Positions 9,472 to 18,042 of a stretch of 64,000 nucleotides of DNA are shown here, piece after piece. The stretch comes from Stappia sp. Its GTDB lineage: Bacteria; Pseudomonadota; Alphaproteobacteria; Rhizobiales; Stappiaceae. The stretch's first letter is position 1. Each line of letters starts with the position of its first letter. The notes beneath the pieces were generated by a model, which saw only the letters and a program-made list of their open reading frames with translations, was not told the DNA's origin and made no database searches. The stretch spans positions 1,066,939-1,130,938 of the forward strand of contig NZ_CP157793.1 of NCBI RefSeq assembly GCF_040110915.1, in the 5' to 3' direction. The position numbers and the translations under genes were made by a program.

Positions 9472-10122
9472 ATGGAGCAGACACAGCAACAGTTCGATGC
9501 GCTTCTGGCGGGATATGTCGCCGGAACGCTCGCCGAGCCGGCCCGGCTCCTGGTGCGGTCGCACCTGGATCTGTCGCCGGTCAACCGGGACTATGTGCGC
9601 GATCTCGAAGCGGCTTGCGGCTCCCTGCTGGAGGATGTCGCGCCGGCGGATCTGAGCGATCGCGACGGCATGCTGGCTGCGATCTTCGCGAGCCCCGAGC
9701 CGCAGATCGTGGTGCCCGCCGAGCGGCCCGCTCGCAAGACCCGTCTGCCGCGCGCGCTTTACGATTTCATCGGCAAGGATGTCGAGGACATTCCCTGGAA
9801 GACCCGTCTGCCGGGCTTTCGCGAGTATCGCCTCGGCGAGGATGTCGACGGCTGCTCGGCGAGCCTCCTGTGGATCCGCGCCGGGCAGGCGATGCCGACG
9901 CACACCCACCACGGCACCGAGCTGACCCTCGTGCTGGAAGGCGGTTTCAGCGACGTGAACGGGCATTTCGTTCGCGGCGACGTCGCCTATGCCGACGACG
10001 ACGTGGACCACCGTCCGATCGCCGACGAAGGCGAGGACTGTCTCTGCTTCGCGGTGACCGAGGGCAGCCTGCGCCTCACCGGACCGCTGGGCCGGCTGTT
10101 CGCCCCCTTTCTCAGGGGCTGA
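9472..10122 (+). CDS. ChrR-like cupin protein with degenerate anti-sigma domain
   Basis: A 216-residue homologue of ChrR, the zinc anti-sigma factor that restrains RpoE until singlet oxygen appears. Starting at ATG 9472, numbering aligns well with ChrR: the C-terminal cupin keeps all four metal ligands (His144, His146, Glu150, His180; three residues beyond ChrR His141, His143, Glu147, His177). The N-terminal zinc site is broken: His31 is kept, but positions 6, 35 and 38 are Gln, Ser and Asn instead of His, Cys and Cys. No ECF sigma gene lies next to it. It may have lost anti-sigma activity or hold its partner differently. Confidence 0.8.
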   Translation: MEQTQQQFDALLAGYVAGTLAEPARLLVRSHLDLSPVNRDYVRDLEAACGSLLEDVAPADLSDRDGMLAAIFASPEPQIVVPAERPARKTRLPRALYDFIGKDVEDIPWKTRLPGFREYRLGEDVDGCSASLLWIRAGQAMPTHTHHGTELTLVLEGGFSDVNGHFVRGDVAYADDDVDHRPIADEGEDCLCFAVTEGSLRLTGPLGRLFAPFLRG

Positions 10123-10428
10123 CACGGCGGAGTGAGGGCGCACGCCGCCGACATTTGGCGCCGGACGCGGCAACGCTCCTTCCCGCGGCGGCCGGTGCCG
10201 ACGCGATAAGTTGGCGCGATGAGTTTGCGGAATCGTGCCGGGCGACGCCGCCGGCACGCCGTCGGCCCTGAAGCCCCGGCCGGCCCGAGCGGTCCGCGTC
10301 TGGCGCCATCCCGCGTCACGTCTTGCCATCATCCGCCACCCGCGTGGACCGCGAGGGGTGTATCGTGCCGGCCGCGGCGGGCGTAGGCTTGCCGGGCGCG
10401 CCGCTCTCCTGCAACGGCGCGCGAAAGA

Positions 10429-10437
10429 CCCCCCCCC
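10429..10437 (+). repeat. Nine-base C homopolymer in the SDR leader
   Basis: CCCCCCCCC lies just before the ribosome binding site GGAGG of the SDR gene. Such runs are prone to slippage and could alter leader spacing. The rest of 10123-10428 contains nothing I can assign. Confidence 0.6.
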
Positions 10438-10449
10438 AACGGAGGTTCG

Positions 10450-11286
10450 ATGACACGTTCGACGGCCGACTATGTCGCGCAACCCGGAGACGGGATCGCC
10501 TGGGTGACCGGAGCGAGTTCCGGCATCGGCGCGGAGGTTGCCCGAGAGCTCGCGGCGCGCGGCTGGCGCGTGGCGGTGACGGCGCGCTCGCGCGATGCGC
10601 TTGAAACGCTCGCCGCGCAGGCTGCCGACGGACCGGGCGAGATCCGCGTCTATGAGGGCGATACGACCGAGCCTGAGCGGATGGCGGAGATCGTGCGCGG
10701 CATCGAGGCGGATTTCGGCCCGGTGGCGCTGGCGGTGCTCAATGCCGGCATCTATCTGCCGGTCGACGGCACCGCGCCGGATCTTGCCGACTTCCACAAG
10801 TCCTTCGACGTCAATCTCGGCGGCACGGTGAACGCGCTGGTGCCGCTGATCGCGGCCATGCGCGGGCGCGGGCGCGGACAGATCGCGCTGGTGGCCTCTG
10901 TCGCCGGCTACAGCGGCCTGCCGACATCGGCCGCCTATGGCGCGACCAAGGCGGCGCTGATCAACATGGGCGAGGCGCTCAAGTTCGATCTCGACCGGAT
11001 CGGCGTGCGCATCCAGATCGTGTCGCCGGGCTTCGTCGACACGCCCGCGACCAAGGACAATCCCTTTCCGATGCCCCATCTCCTGCCGGTCGAGACGGCG
11101 GCCGAGCGCCTCGTGTCGGGTCTCGCGCGCAAGGGGAATTTCGAGATCACCTTCCCGCGCCGCTTCACCTGGCAGCTCAAGTTCCTGCGGATCCTGCCGT
11201 ATCGGCTCTATTTCCCGCTGCTCGGGCGCACGACCGGCTGGGCGAAGAAGGGGCCGCCTGACGGCACCGGTGAGGACGCCGGGTAG
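10450..11286 (+). CDS. Short-chain dehydrogenase/reductase
   Basis: A 278-residue NAD(P)-dependent SDR. Rossmann motif TGASSGIGAEVAREL is at residues 19-33, NAG follows in VLNAGIYLPV, and the catalytic pair is YGATK, with the catalytic Ser in ASVAGYSG. The C-terminal segment FPRRFTWQLKFLRILPYRLYF is amphipathic and may touch membranes. GGAGG lies eight bases upstream of the ATG. SDRs of this kind recur beside cfa, DUF1365 and amine oxidase genes in light- or singlet-oxygen-induced clusters; the substrate, possibly a modified lipid, is unknown. Confidence 0.88.
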   Translation: MTRSTADYVAQPGDGIAWVTGASSGIGAEVARELAARGWRVAVTARSRDALETLAAQAADGPGEIRVYEGDTTEPERMAEIVRGIEADFGPVALAVLNAGIYLPVDGTAPDLADFHKSFDVNLGGTVNALVPLIAAMRGRGRGQIALVASVAGYSGLPTSAAYGATKAALINMGEALKFDLDRIGVRIQIVSPGFVDTPATKDNPFPMPHLLPVETAAERLVSGLARKGNFEITFPRRFTWQLKFLRILPYRLYFPLLGRTTGWAKKGPPDGTGEDAG

Positions 11287-11329
11287 GCGTTGAGGGTCAA
11301 CGGGGCGTGACGGGCTGTCCGCGTGAGGC

Positions 11330-12712
11330 TCAGGCCGGGTCGCGCCCCAGCGCGCTCGACAGGCGCGCGTGCTCGGAGGCATCGAGCGGAAACCGCCACA
11401 TCAAGGCAATGGCCGCAAGCTTCAGCGCGACCGGAACGATGGCATAGAGCGCGACCAGCATGACGAGCCCGTCCGCCCCCGTGCCGCCCGCCTCGAAGCC
11501 GGCCAGTTGCAGAAGCGGAAAGGCGAGCCCGACGGCGAGCGCCAGCGACAGTTTCGTCGCCAGCCCCCAGAGCGCGAAGTAGAGCCCGGACCGGCGGCTG
11601 CCGGAGGAGAGATTGTCGACGTCGATCACATCGGCCTGGATCGCGGACGGCAATGCCAGATCGGCGCCGAGCGCCAGTCCCGTCAGCACGCAGATGATCG
11701 CGAAGCCCACCAGATCGCCGGCGCCCAGCAGCGGCACCAGAATGAAGACCGCACAGGCGCCGAGCATGGCCACCGACCATGTGCGGTGCTTGCCGTACCG
11801 CCGGCTGACGGCGAGCCAGAGCGGAACGCCGGCGATCCCGCACAGGAAGTAGAGAAACAGGAACGGCCCCTGCATCTGCGGCGCGTCGAGCACGCGCGCC
11901 ACGAAGAACAGGAACAGAGTGGCTGGCAGACCGTTGGCGAAGCCGTTGAGCACGAAGGCGGCCAGCAGGCGCAGGAACGGCTGGTTGCGCGCGACGTGGC
12001 GCAGCCCCTCGCGAAAGGCGGGGAGCGGCCGGCCCGCGTCCACCGGTTCGGGCAGGCGCAGCACCGCCAGCAGCGTCAGGCCCGGCAGCGCCAGGGCGAC
12101 GAAGACGGCGAGAATCATGAGCCCCAGCGCCTGATCCTGCGCGCCGAGCGTCTCGGCGAGCGCCGGCACCGACACGGCGACCAGCGTCCCCACCAGAACC
12201 ATGCCCTCGCGCGCGCCCGCGATGCGGCTGCGTCCGTGGTAGTCGGCGACGAGATCGGCGCCCCAGGCCGTATAGGGAATGACGCAGGCGGTGTAGCCGA
12301 GCGACAGTGCGATGCCCCAGAAGAGCAGATAGCCGGCGCCGGCGTCGCCCGGCGGGGTGAGGATCATGTAGGCGGCAAGGGCCGCGGGAAGCGCGGCGAG
12401 CAGAAACCAGCCGCGCCGCCGCCCGAGCGGGGGATGATAGCGGTCCGCCAGCACCCCGACGACCGGGTCCGACAGCGCGTCCAGCAGGCGCACGGCAAGC
12501 AGGATCGCGCCCACTGTGGCCAGCGGCAGACCGACCGTTTCGGCGTAGAAGGTCGGCAGGATCACGTAAAGCGGCAGGGTGAGGGCCGCGAGCGGCAACG
12601 CCGGCGCCGCATAGACGAGCAGCGCCGCGCGGGTGAGGCGCGCCAACCCGGGCGGCGCGCTGGCGCTGTCTGGCGCTGCGCTCCGCGTCACGTCCGGCGT
12701 CCCTGTCCGCAC
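11330..12712 (-). CDS. MFS transporter, GPH (sugar:cation symporter) family
   Basis: About 460 residues with some twelve membrane segments. The motif LLDALSDPVVGVLADR is the GPH/MelB signature in the first cytoplasmic loop, followed by LGRRRGWFLL. The GTG at 12712, nine bases after the cfa stop, gives a compact N-terminus; a longer open frame runs into cfa and is not believed. No obvious ribosome site is visible, so the start is uncertain. It belongs to the minus-strand block with cfa, DUF1365, amine oxidase and photolyase. GPH genes accompany such blocks in Rhodobacter; the transported compound is unknown. Confidence 0.82.
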   Translation of the reverse strand: MRTGTPDVTRSAAPDSASAPPGLARLTRAALLVYAAPALPLAALTLPLYVILPTFYAETVGLPLATVGAILLAVRLLDALSDPVVGVLADRYHPPLGRRRGWFLLAALPAALAAYMILTPPGDAGAGYLLFWGIALSLGYTACVIPYTAWGADLVADYHGRSRIAGAREGMVLVGTLVAVSVPALAETLGAQDQALGLMILAVFVALALPGLTLLAVLRLPEPVDAGRPLPAFREGLRHVARNQPFLRLLAAFVLNGFANGLPATLFLFFVARVLDAPQMQGPFLFLYFLCGIAGVPLWLAVSRRYGKHRTWSVAMLGACAVFILVPLLGAGDLVGFAIICVLTGLALGADLALPSAIQADVIDVDNLSSGSRRSGLYFALWGLATKLSLALAVGLAFPLLQLAGFEAGGTGADGLVMLVALYAIVPVALKLAAIALMWRFPLDASEHARLSSALGRDPA

Positions 12713-12720
12713 GTCACGGA

Positions 12721-13956
12721 TCAGGACGCCTTCACATAGATCATCTGGCGCACGTCGATGTTCCCGGAGCGAAAGCCCGCCTCGCAGTAGTGGAAATAGA
12801 ATTCCCACAGCCGCTTGAAGCGCTCGTCGAAGCCGAGCGGGCGGATGCGCGGCCAGGCGGCCCAGAAGCGCACGCGCCATTCCTCCAGCGTGCGGGCGTA
12901 GTCATGGCCGAAGATCTTCTGCGCGGCCAGCGTCAGCCCGGTGCGGGCGCCAAGATCCTCCAGCGTTCCGGGCGGCGGCAGCATGCCGCCGGGAAACACG
13001 TGCCGCTGGATGAAGTCGGGCGTGCTGCGGTAGTCGGGAAACAGCTCGTCCTGGATGGTGATGATCTGCAGGCCCGCGCGTCCGCCGCTCTTCAGGCAGT
13101 CGGAGACCTTCTGAAAGTAGGTCGGCCAATATTGCTCGCCCACCGCCTCGAACATCTCGATCGATGCGACGCGGTCGTACTGGCGGGCCTCGTCGCGGTA
13201 GTCCTGCAGCTTGATCTCCACCTTGTCGGACAACCCGTGTTCCTGCATCCGCTGGCAGGCGAAGTCGTACTGCTCCCGCGAGATGGTGAGGCCGGTCACC
13301 TTGGCGCCGATCTCCTTGGCGACGAATTCGGCGAAGCCGCCCCAGCCGCAGCCGATCTCGAGCACATGGTGGCCCTCGCGGATTTCCGCTTCCCGGGCGA
13401 GCGACAGATACTTGCGCCGCTGTGCCTGTTCCAGATCGTTGACGCCGCCCTCGTAGAGCCCGGAGGAATAGGTCATCGAAGGGTCGAGCCACTCGCGGTA
13501 GAAGGCGTTGCCCAGGTCGTAATGCGCGGAGATGTTGCGCCGCGATCCCGATCGCGTGTTGCGGTTCAGCCAGTGCCGCAGGCGGATCAGCGCCCGGTAG
13601 AGCCGCGTGCCGCGCAGCATGTCGGCGGTCGCGTCGCGGTTGCGGCAGAACAGCTCCAGGAAGGTGGTGACGTCGGAACTCGTCCATTCGCCGGCCATAT
13701 AGGCTTCGGCGACGCCCACGTCGGCGCCGCTCAGCAGGCGGCGGATGAACTTCCACGAGTGGATCTTCACGTCCGCGTCGGGGCCGGGCCCATGGCCGCG
13801 CACCAGAAAGCGGCGGCCCTCCGGCGTTTCCACCAGCAGCGATCCGACGCTCAGGTTCAGCGCGACCCGCATGCCGAGTTTGGCAAGCCGGGGCAGGCCG
13901 GCAAGCGCCCGGCCGGCATTGTCAGGCGTGAGCACGATTGCAGTCGACATGGTCAA
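12721..13956 (-). CDS. cfa: Cyclopropane-fatty-acyl-phospholipid synthase family methyltransferase
   Basis: A 411-residue SAM-dependent enzyme acting on unsaturated acyl chains of membrane phospholipids. The SAM motif is VLEIGCGWGGFAEF (about residue 190), and the C-terminal block is YCEAGFRSGNIDVRQM. Classic members add a methylene across the cis double bond; a close relative in Rhodobacter (UfaM) instead methylates vaccenate as the first step to furan fatty acids, and sequence reading alone cannot separate them. Two starts, 13956 (MTMSTAI) and 13950, are possible. DUF1365 and amine oxidase genes directly upstream favour a combined lipid-modification pathway. Confidence 0.88.
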   Translation of the reverse strand: MTMSTAIVLTPDNAGRALAGLPRLAKLGMRVALNLSVGSLLVETPEGRRFLVRGHGPGPDADVKIHSWKFIRRLLSGADVGVAEAYMAGEWTSSDVTTFLELFCRNRDATADMLRGTRLYRALIRLRHWLNRNTRSGSRRNISAHYDLGNAFYREWLDPSMTYSSGLYEGGVNDLEQAQRRKYLSLAREAEIREGHHVLEIGCGWGGFAEFVAKEIGAKVTGLTISREQYDFACQRMQEHGLSDKVEIKLQDYRDEARQYDRVASIEMFEAVGEQYWPTYFQKVSDCLKSGGRAGLQIITIQDELFPDYRSTPDFIQRHVFPGGMLPPPGTLEDLGARTGLTLAAQKIFGHDYARTLEEWRVRFWAAWPRIRPLGFDERFKRLWEFYFHYCEAGFRSGNIDVRQMIYVKAS

Positions 13957-13979
13957 ACCTCGTCAAACGGCCGGCGCGG

Positions 13980-14810
13980 TCAGGCGCGGGAGGAGGAGGC
14001 GGGCGCGTGGGCCGCGGCCCGCGCGCGCTTCGACGGAGAGTGGAACGGCGCTCCCTTCAACCACAATTTCAGAGCTTCCCAATGGATGCCTCCGATTACT
14101 TTGAGTGTCATGAAAGGAATTTTCAAGCAGAGCGAGAGCACGGCGCGGCTGGTGAGCCGGCGGGCCCGCCCGGCGAAGCTGGCCGACAGCAAGGGCCCAT
14201 CGCCATCGGTCTCCAGGATGCGCACCCGCACCGCCGCGCCCGGCGGCAGGATGCGGAAATGATAGTGTTGCGCCATGTCGATGAAGGGCGAGACGTAGAA
14301 CAGCTTCTGCTGGTCCTGGCGCACGCCTTCCGGCCCGGCCTGGCCGCTGCGCACCGGCGCGACATAGGTGTGCAACTCGCCGAAGGTGTTGCGCACCTCG
14401 TAGACGAGCGCCGTCAGCGCGCCGTCGCCGTCATAGGCGAAATAGACCGACAGCGGGTTGAACACATAGCCCGCGACCCGCGGGTAGCACAAAAGCAGGA
14501 CGCGGGAGGGGCGGGCGAGCCCCTGCTCGGCCAGCAGGGCGTCGACATGGGTCCTGAGGTCGCTGCCGTCGCGCGGGCCGTGGTCGGCGGCGCGAAAGCT
14601 CAGGAGATTGAAACGGTTCACCGAAAACAGCGGCGACAGACGGTTCGCGTCCGCAAGCCGGTCGAGGTCGATGAGCAGCGAGAACACGGTGTAGGTGAAG
14701 CGATGGCCGAAGGGCTTCAGCCGGGCATGCATCACCTTGCCCGGGTAGAGCACCGCCGCCGCCTCCGGCGCGGGGCCGTTGTCGCTCCAGGTCGTGACCG
14801 GGCGTTGCAT
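13980..14810 (-). CDS. DUF1365 family protein
   Basis: A 276-residue protein of the DUF1365 family. Family blocks include VMHARLKPFGHRFTYTVFS near the N-terminus, LLCYPRVAGYVFNPLSVYF, EVRNTFGELHTY, and KLFYVSPFIDMAQHYHFR. DUF1365 genes sit beside flavin amine oxidases and cfa genes in many proteobacteria. A member is linked to furan fatty acid synthesis in Rhodobacter (my inference: the oxygen-adding UfaO step). The ATG at 14810 follows the amine oxidase stop by two bases; an overlapping GTG at 14816 is also possible. Translational coupling is likely. Confidence 0.85.
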   Translation of the reverse strand: MQRPVTTWSDNGPAPEAAAVLYPGKVMHARLKPFGHRFTYTVFSLLIDLDRLADANRLSPLFSVNRFNLLSFRAADHGPRDGSDLRTHVDALLAEQGLARPSRVLLLCYPRVAGYVFNPLSVYFAYDGDGALTALVYEVRNTFGELHTYVAPVRSGQAGPEGVRQDQQKLFYVSPFIDMAQHYHFRILPPGAAVRVRILETDGDGPLLSASFAGRARRLTSRAVLSLCLKIPFMTLKVIGGIHWEALKLWLKGAPFHSPSKRARAAAHAPASSSRA

Positions 14811-14812
14811 TG

Positions 14813-16117
14813 TCACTCCGCCGCTTCCGCGGGCCGGGCGACGCCCCGGCTGTCGACGCGCCACGGGATGTCGCAGCCGATCGCTTCCGCCGCCTCGAGA
14901 CCGGCCCGCAGACCGTCCTCGTGAAACCCGTAGCCGCACCAGGCGCCGCAGTACCAGGTGTTGCCGGTGCCCTGGATCTGCCCGAGCGCGCGCTGGGCGG
15001 CCATGGCGCCGGCGTCGAACTGGGGATGATCGTACTCGAAGGTGGCGAAGGTGAGGTCTTCGCGCGGCGGCTCCACCGGGTTGAGGCTGACGAACAGCGG
15101 CTTGTCGGCGGGCAGGTTCTGCAGCCGGTTCATCCAGTAGCTGACCGAGGCGTCGCGATAGGGCGCGCCGGGATCGCTGGAGGAGAGATAGTTCCACGAC
15201 GCCCACACGCGCCTGCGCTTCGGCATCAGGGCCGCGTCGCGATGCAGGTAGACCTGGTTCGGCCGGTAGCGGATGGCGCCGAGGATGTTGCGTTCCTCCG
15301 GCGTCGGATCGCCCAGCATGGCGAGGCTCTGGTCCGTGTGGGCGGCCAGCACCACATGGTCGAAGACATCCTCATGGCCGGTGTGGTCGACCACATGCAC
15401 CTTTCCGTTCGCGCGCACGATCCGCTGGACCGGTGTCGCCAGCCGGATCTTGTCCCTGAGCGGCGACAGCAGGCGCTCGACATAGGTGCGGCTGCCGCCG
15501 GACACGGTCCGCCAGATCGGCCGGTCCATGTTGACCAGACGGTGGTTTTCGAAGAAGGCGATGAAATTGTCGGCGGGAAAGGCGAGCATGTCGGCCGGCG
15601 GGGTCGACCAGATCGCGGCCCCCATCGGCAGCAGATAATCGCTGGCGAAGCTGCGCGCGAAGCGGCGCTTGTCGAGATAGGCCTCCAGCGACAGGCCGGC
15701 CGTGACCCCACTGGCGCGGTCGGTCACGGCAAGCCGGTTGAACCGCAGGATCTCGCGCAGCATCCACAGGAAGCGCGGCGAGGCGATGTTGCGGCGCTGG
15801 CCGAAGATGGTGTTGAGGTCGCTGCCCGACCATTCGCGCACGCCCTTGTCGAGCGAGAAGGCGAAGCTCATGTCGCTCGCCTCGGTCTTGACGCCGAGGT
15901 GATCGAGCAGGGCGGTGAAATTCGGGTAGTTCAGGTCGTTGTAGACGATGAAGCCGGTGTCGACGGCGATCTGTGTGCCGTCGTAGTCGACGTCGACGGT
16001 GGCGCTGTGGCCGCCCGGACGGTCGCGTTTTTCATACAGCGTCACGTCGTGGCGTTCGCTCAGAGCCCAGGCGGCGGCATTTCCGGCGATGCCCGATCCG
16101 ATGACGGCTATGCGCAT
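14813..16117 (-). CDS. FAD-dependent amine oxidase-like protein
   Basis: A 434-residue flavoprotein. The FAD motif is IAVIGSGIAGNAAAWALSE at the N-terminus, followed by LYEKRDRPGGHSATV; the C-terminus contains WYCGAWCGYGFHEDGLRAGLEAAEAIG, the FAD-binding end seen in amine oxidases and protoporphyrinogen oxidase relatives. Members paired with DUF1365 and cfa are thought to act on fatty acyl chains; the Rhodobacter UfaD desaturation step is carried out by a protein of this type (recalled, not checked). It lies 24 bases downstream of the photolyase and overlaps or abuts the DUF1365 start. Confidence 0.87.
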   Translation of the reverse strand: MRIAVIGSGIAGNAAAWALSERHDVTLYEKRDRPGGHSATVDVDYDGTQIAVDTGFIVYNDLNYPNFTALLDHLGVKTEASDMSFAFSLDKGVREWSGSDLNTIFGQRRNIASPRFLWMLREILRFNRLAVTDRASGVTAGLSLEAYLDKRRFARSFASDYLLPMGAAIWSTPPADMLAFPADNFIAFFENHRLVNMDRPIWRTVSGGSRTYVERLLSPLRDKIRLATPVQRIVRANGKVHVVDHTGHEDVFDHVVLAAHTDQSLAMLGDPTPEERNILGAIRYRPNQVYLHRDAALMPKRRRVWASWNYLSSSDPGAPYRDASVSYWMNRLQNLPADKPLFVSLNPVEPPREDLTFATFEYDHPQFDAGAMAAQRALGQIQGTGNTWYCGAWCGYGFHEDGLRAGLEAAEAIGCDIPWRVDSRGVARPAEAAE

Positions 16118-16141
16118 GGCGTGTCCTCTTCCCTGGCGGCT

Positions 16142-17620
16142 TTAGGCCGCAGTCTTTGTGGTTTGAAAGGCGTCGAGGGCACGCTGGCGCGCGCGGCTGT
16201 GGTCGACGATGGGGCGGGGGTAGGTCTCCCCCAGGCGGATGCCGGCGCGCTCGAGAATCTCGCGCGGGGCTTCCTGCGGTTTGTACAGATATTTCTTCGG
16301 AAGATCGGCGAGTTCCGGCACCCAGCGGCGGGTGTAATCGCCCTCCGGGTCGAATTTCTCGCCCTGCGTGGTCGGGTTGAAGATCCGGAAATAGGGCGCG
16401 GCATCCGCCCCCGATCCGGCGACCCACTGCCAGCTTGCGGTGTTGTTGGCCGGGTCGGCGTCGACCAGCGTGTCCCAGAACCAGGCCTCGCCGGCCCGCC
16501 AGTCGATCATCAGATGCTTGACCAGAAAGGAGGCGACGACCATGCGAACGCGGTTGTGCATGTAGCCGGTGGCCCACAATTCGCGCAGGCCCGCATCCAC
16601 GAAGGGGTAGCCGGTCTGTCCCTTCTGCCAGGCGCGCAGGCCGTCGGGATCGTCGCGCCAGGGAAAGGCGTCGAACTTCGGCTGGAAGTTCTCGCGGCCG
16701 AGGTCGGGAAAGTGAAACAGCAGGTGGTTGGAGAACTCGCGCCAGCCGAGCTCGGCCTGGAACTTGGAGAGCTGACGGTCCGAGATGCGGTCGTCGTCGG
16801 CGGCGCGATGGGCGGCCGCCGCCCAGATGCGGCGCGGCGAGATCTCGCCGAAGCGCAGATGCGGGGAGAGCATCGAGGTCGCCTCTGCCCCGGGAAGGTC
16901 GCGCTCGCCCGCATAGCGCGCAAGCCGGTCGTCGAGAAAGGCTTCGAGCCTGTCGCGCGCGCCCGCTTCGCCCGGCGTCCAGGTGTCGCGCAGGCCGCCG
17001 GCCCAGTCCGGTTTCGTGGGCAAGAGGTCCCAGTCGTCGAGAGCTTCGCCCGGCGGCGCGGACACCCGCAGGCGCTCGGGGTTTGCGGACGGGGCATCGC
17101 GCGGCGGCGCCGGATCTCCGGCCGCGCGTGCGGCGCGCCAGAAGGGCGTGAACACCTTGTAGGGCTCGCCCGCGCCGGTCTTCACCTCCCAGGGCTCGAG
17201 AAGCAGCGAGCCGTTGAAGCTGTCGACGGCGATGCCGTCCGCCTTCAACCGGCTCTTGAGCGCGCTGTCGACGGCAATGCCGCCGCCGTCGTAGCGGCGG
17301 TTCCACACGACCCGTGCGGCCCCCGTCTCGCCGACCACCTCCGGCACGATGTCCTCGGCCCGGCCGCGCCGCAGCACCAGCGGGATCGCGTGACGCTCCA
17401 GATCGGCGGCCAGCGCGGTCAGGGACCGATGCAGCCACCAGCGCGCCGCCCCGCCGAGCGGGCGCGGACCGGCCGCCCCTTGTTCGTCTTCCTCCAGCAC
17501 GAAGAGCGCGACGACAGGCGCCGGCGTCTCCAGCGCGGTGCGAAGGGCCGGGTTGTCGTCAAGGCGCAGGTCGTTTCGAAACCAGAGAAGCGTCGGGGCG
17601 GGCGTATCGGAAGAAGCCAT
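16142..17620 (-). CDS. phrB: Deoxyribodipyrimidine photolyase
   Basis: A 492-residue class I photolyase that uses blue light and reduced FAD to split cyclobutane pyrimidine dimers. The N-terminal antenna domain starts LLWFRNDLRLDDNPAL. The FAD-binding C-terminal part contains LWATGYMHNRVRMVVASFL, then WFWDTLVDADPANNTASWQW and FRIFNP, all diagnostic of the family. The ATG at 17620 is six codons before the conserved domain. It heads the minus-strand set that continues with the amine oxidase, DUF1365, cfa and GPH transporter. I could not find a convincing RpoE-type promoter ahead of it. Confidence 0.95.
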   Translation of the reverse strand: MASSDTPAPTLLWFRNDLRLDDNPALRTALETPAPVVALFVLEEDEQGAAGPRPLGGAARWWLHRSLTALAADLERHAIPLVLRRGRAEDIVPEVVGETGAARVVWNRRYDGGGIAVDSALKSRLKADGIAVDSFNGSLLLEPWEVKTGAGEPYKVFTPFWRAARAAGDPAPPRDAPSANPERLRVSAPPGEALDDWDLLPTKPDWAGGLRDTWTPGEAGARDRLEAFLDDRLARYAGERDLPGAEATSMLSPHLRFGEISPRRIWAAAAHRAADDDRISDRQLSKFQAELGWREFSNHLLFHFPDLGRENFQPKFDAFPWRDDPDGLRAWQKGQTGYPFVDAGLRELWATGYMHNRVRMVVASFLVKHLMIDWRAGEAWFWDTLVDADPANNTASWQWVAGSGADAAPYFRIFNPTTQGEKFDPEGDYTRRWVPELADLPKKYLYKPQEAPREILERAGIRLGETYPRPIVDHSRARQRALDAFQTTKTAA

Positions 17621-18042
17621 ACGGTGAATGTATCCGGTGCAAGAGATGCAAGCACCCGATTCATACGGCCGTTCGACCTCGATGGATTGGCAATTTTTCG
17701 AAACCGATCAACAAAATAAGCGGCACCGTGCAAACCGTGGGAAAGCGGCAGGAAGCCGCCCGCGTCTTGCCGCGTCTCCTGGCGTCTCGTCAGGTTCGGC
17801 GTCGTGCCCTGGCGGACCGCCGGCCGCTTCGCTGTACTGCCGGCCGCTTCGCTGTGGGGATGGCGGAAAGGGGCATGCTCCTGCGCGGGAGTGCGCGGAA
17901 TGCTGGCGGGCCATGCCCGCTAGCGGATCCTCATCGACCGCATGACCGCAGGGCGCGTGTCGGCTCGCCCGGTCTTCGCGCGGCCGGATATTCGCGCGAC
18001 AGTGACACGCGGGTCGGGCGTGCAAGCAGGTCAGCGAGGAGA
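17621..18042. other. Intergenic region with a 17-base direct repeat
   Basis: No gene is supported here. GCCGGCCGCTTCGCTGT occurs at 17819-17835 and again at 17839-17855. The photolyase promoter should lie at its left end; GGTGC and GCACC form a short dyad at 17638-17658. Confidence 0.5.

Noticed and set aside
14810..17719. A 969-codon plus-strand open frame across the DUF1365, amine oxidase and photolyase region
   Set aside because: It has low-complexity composition and no motifs, while the minus strand has well-conserved families throughout.
17621..17720. An RpoE-type promoter ahead of the photolyase
   Set aside because: TTGATCG occurs on the minus strand but no TAA-type -10 follows at 18-19 bases.
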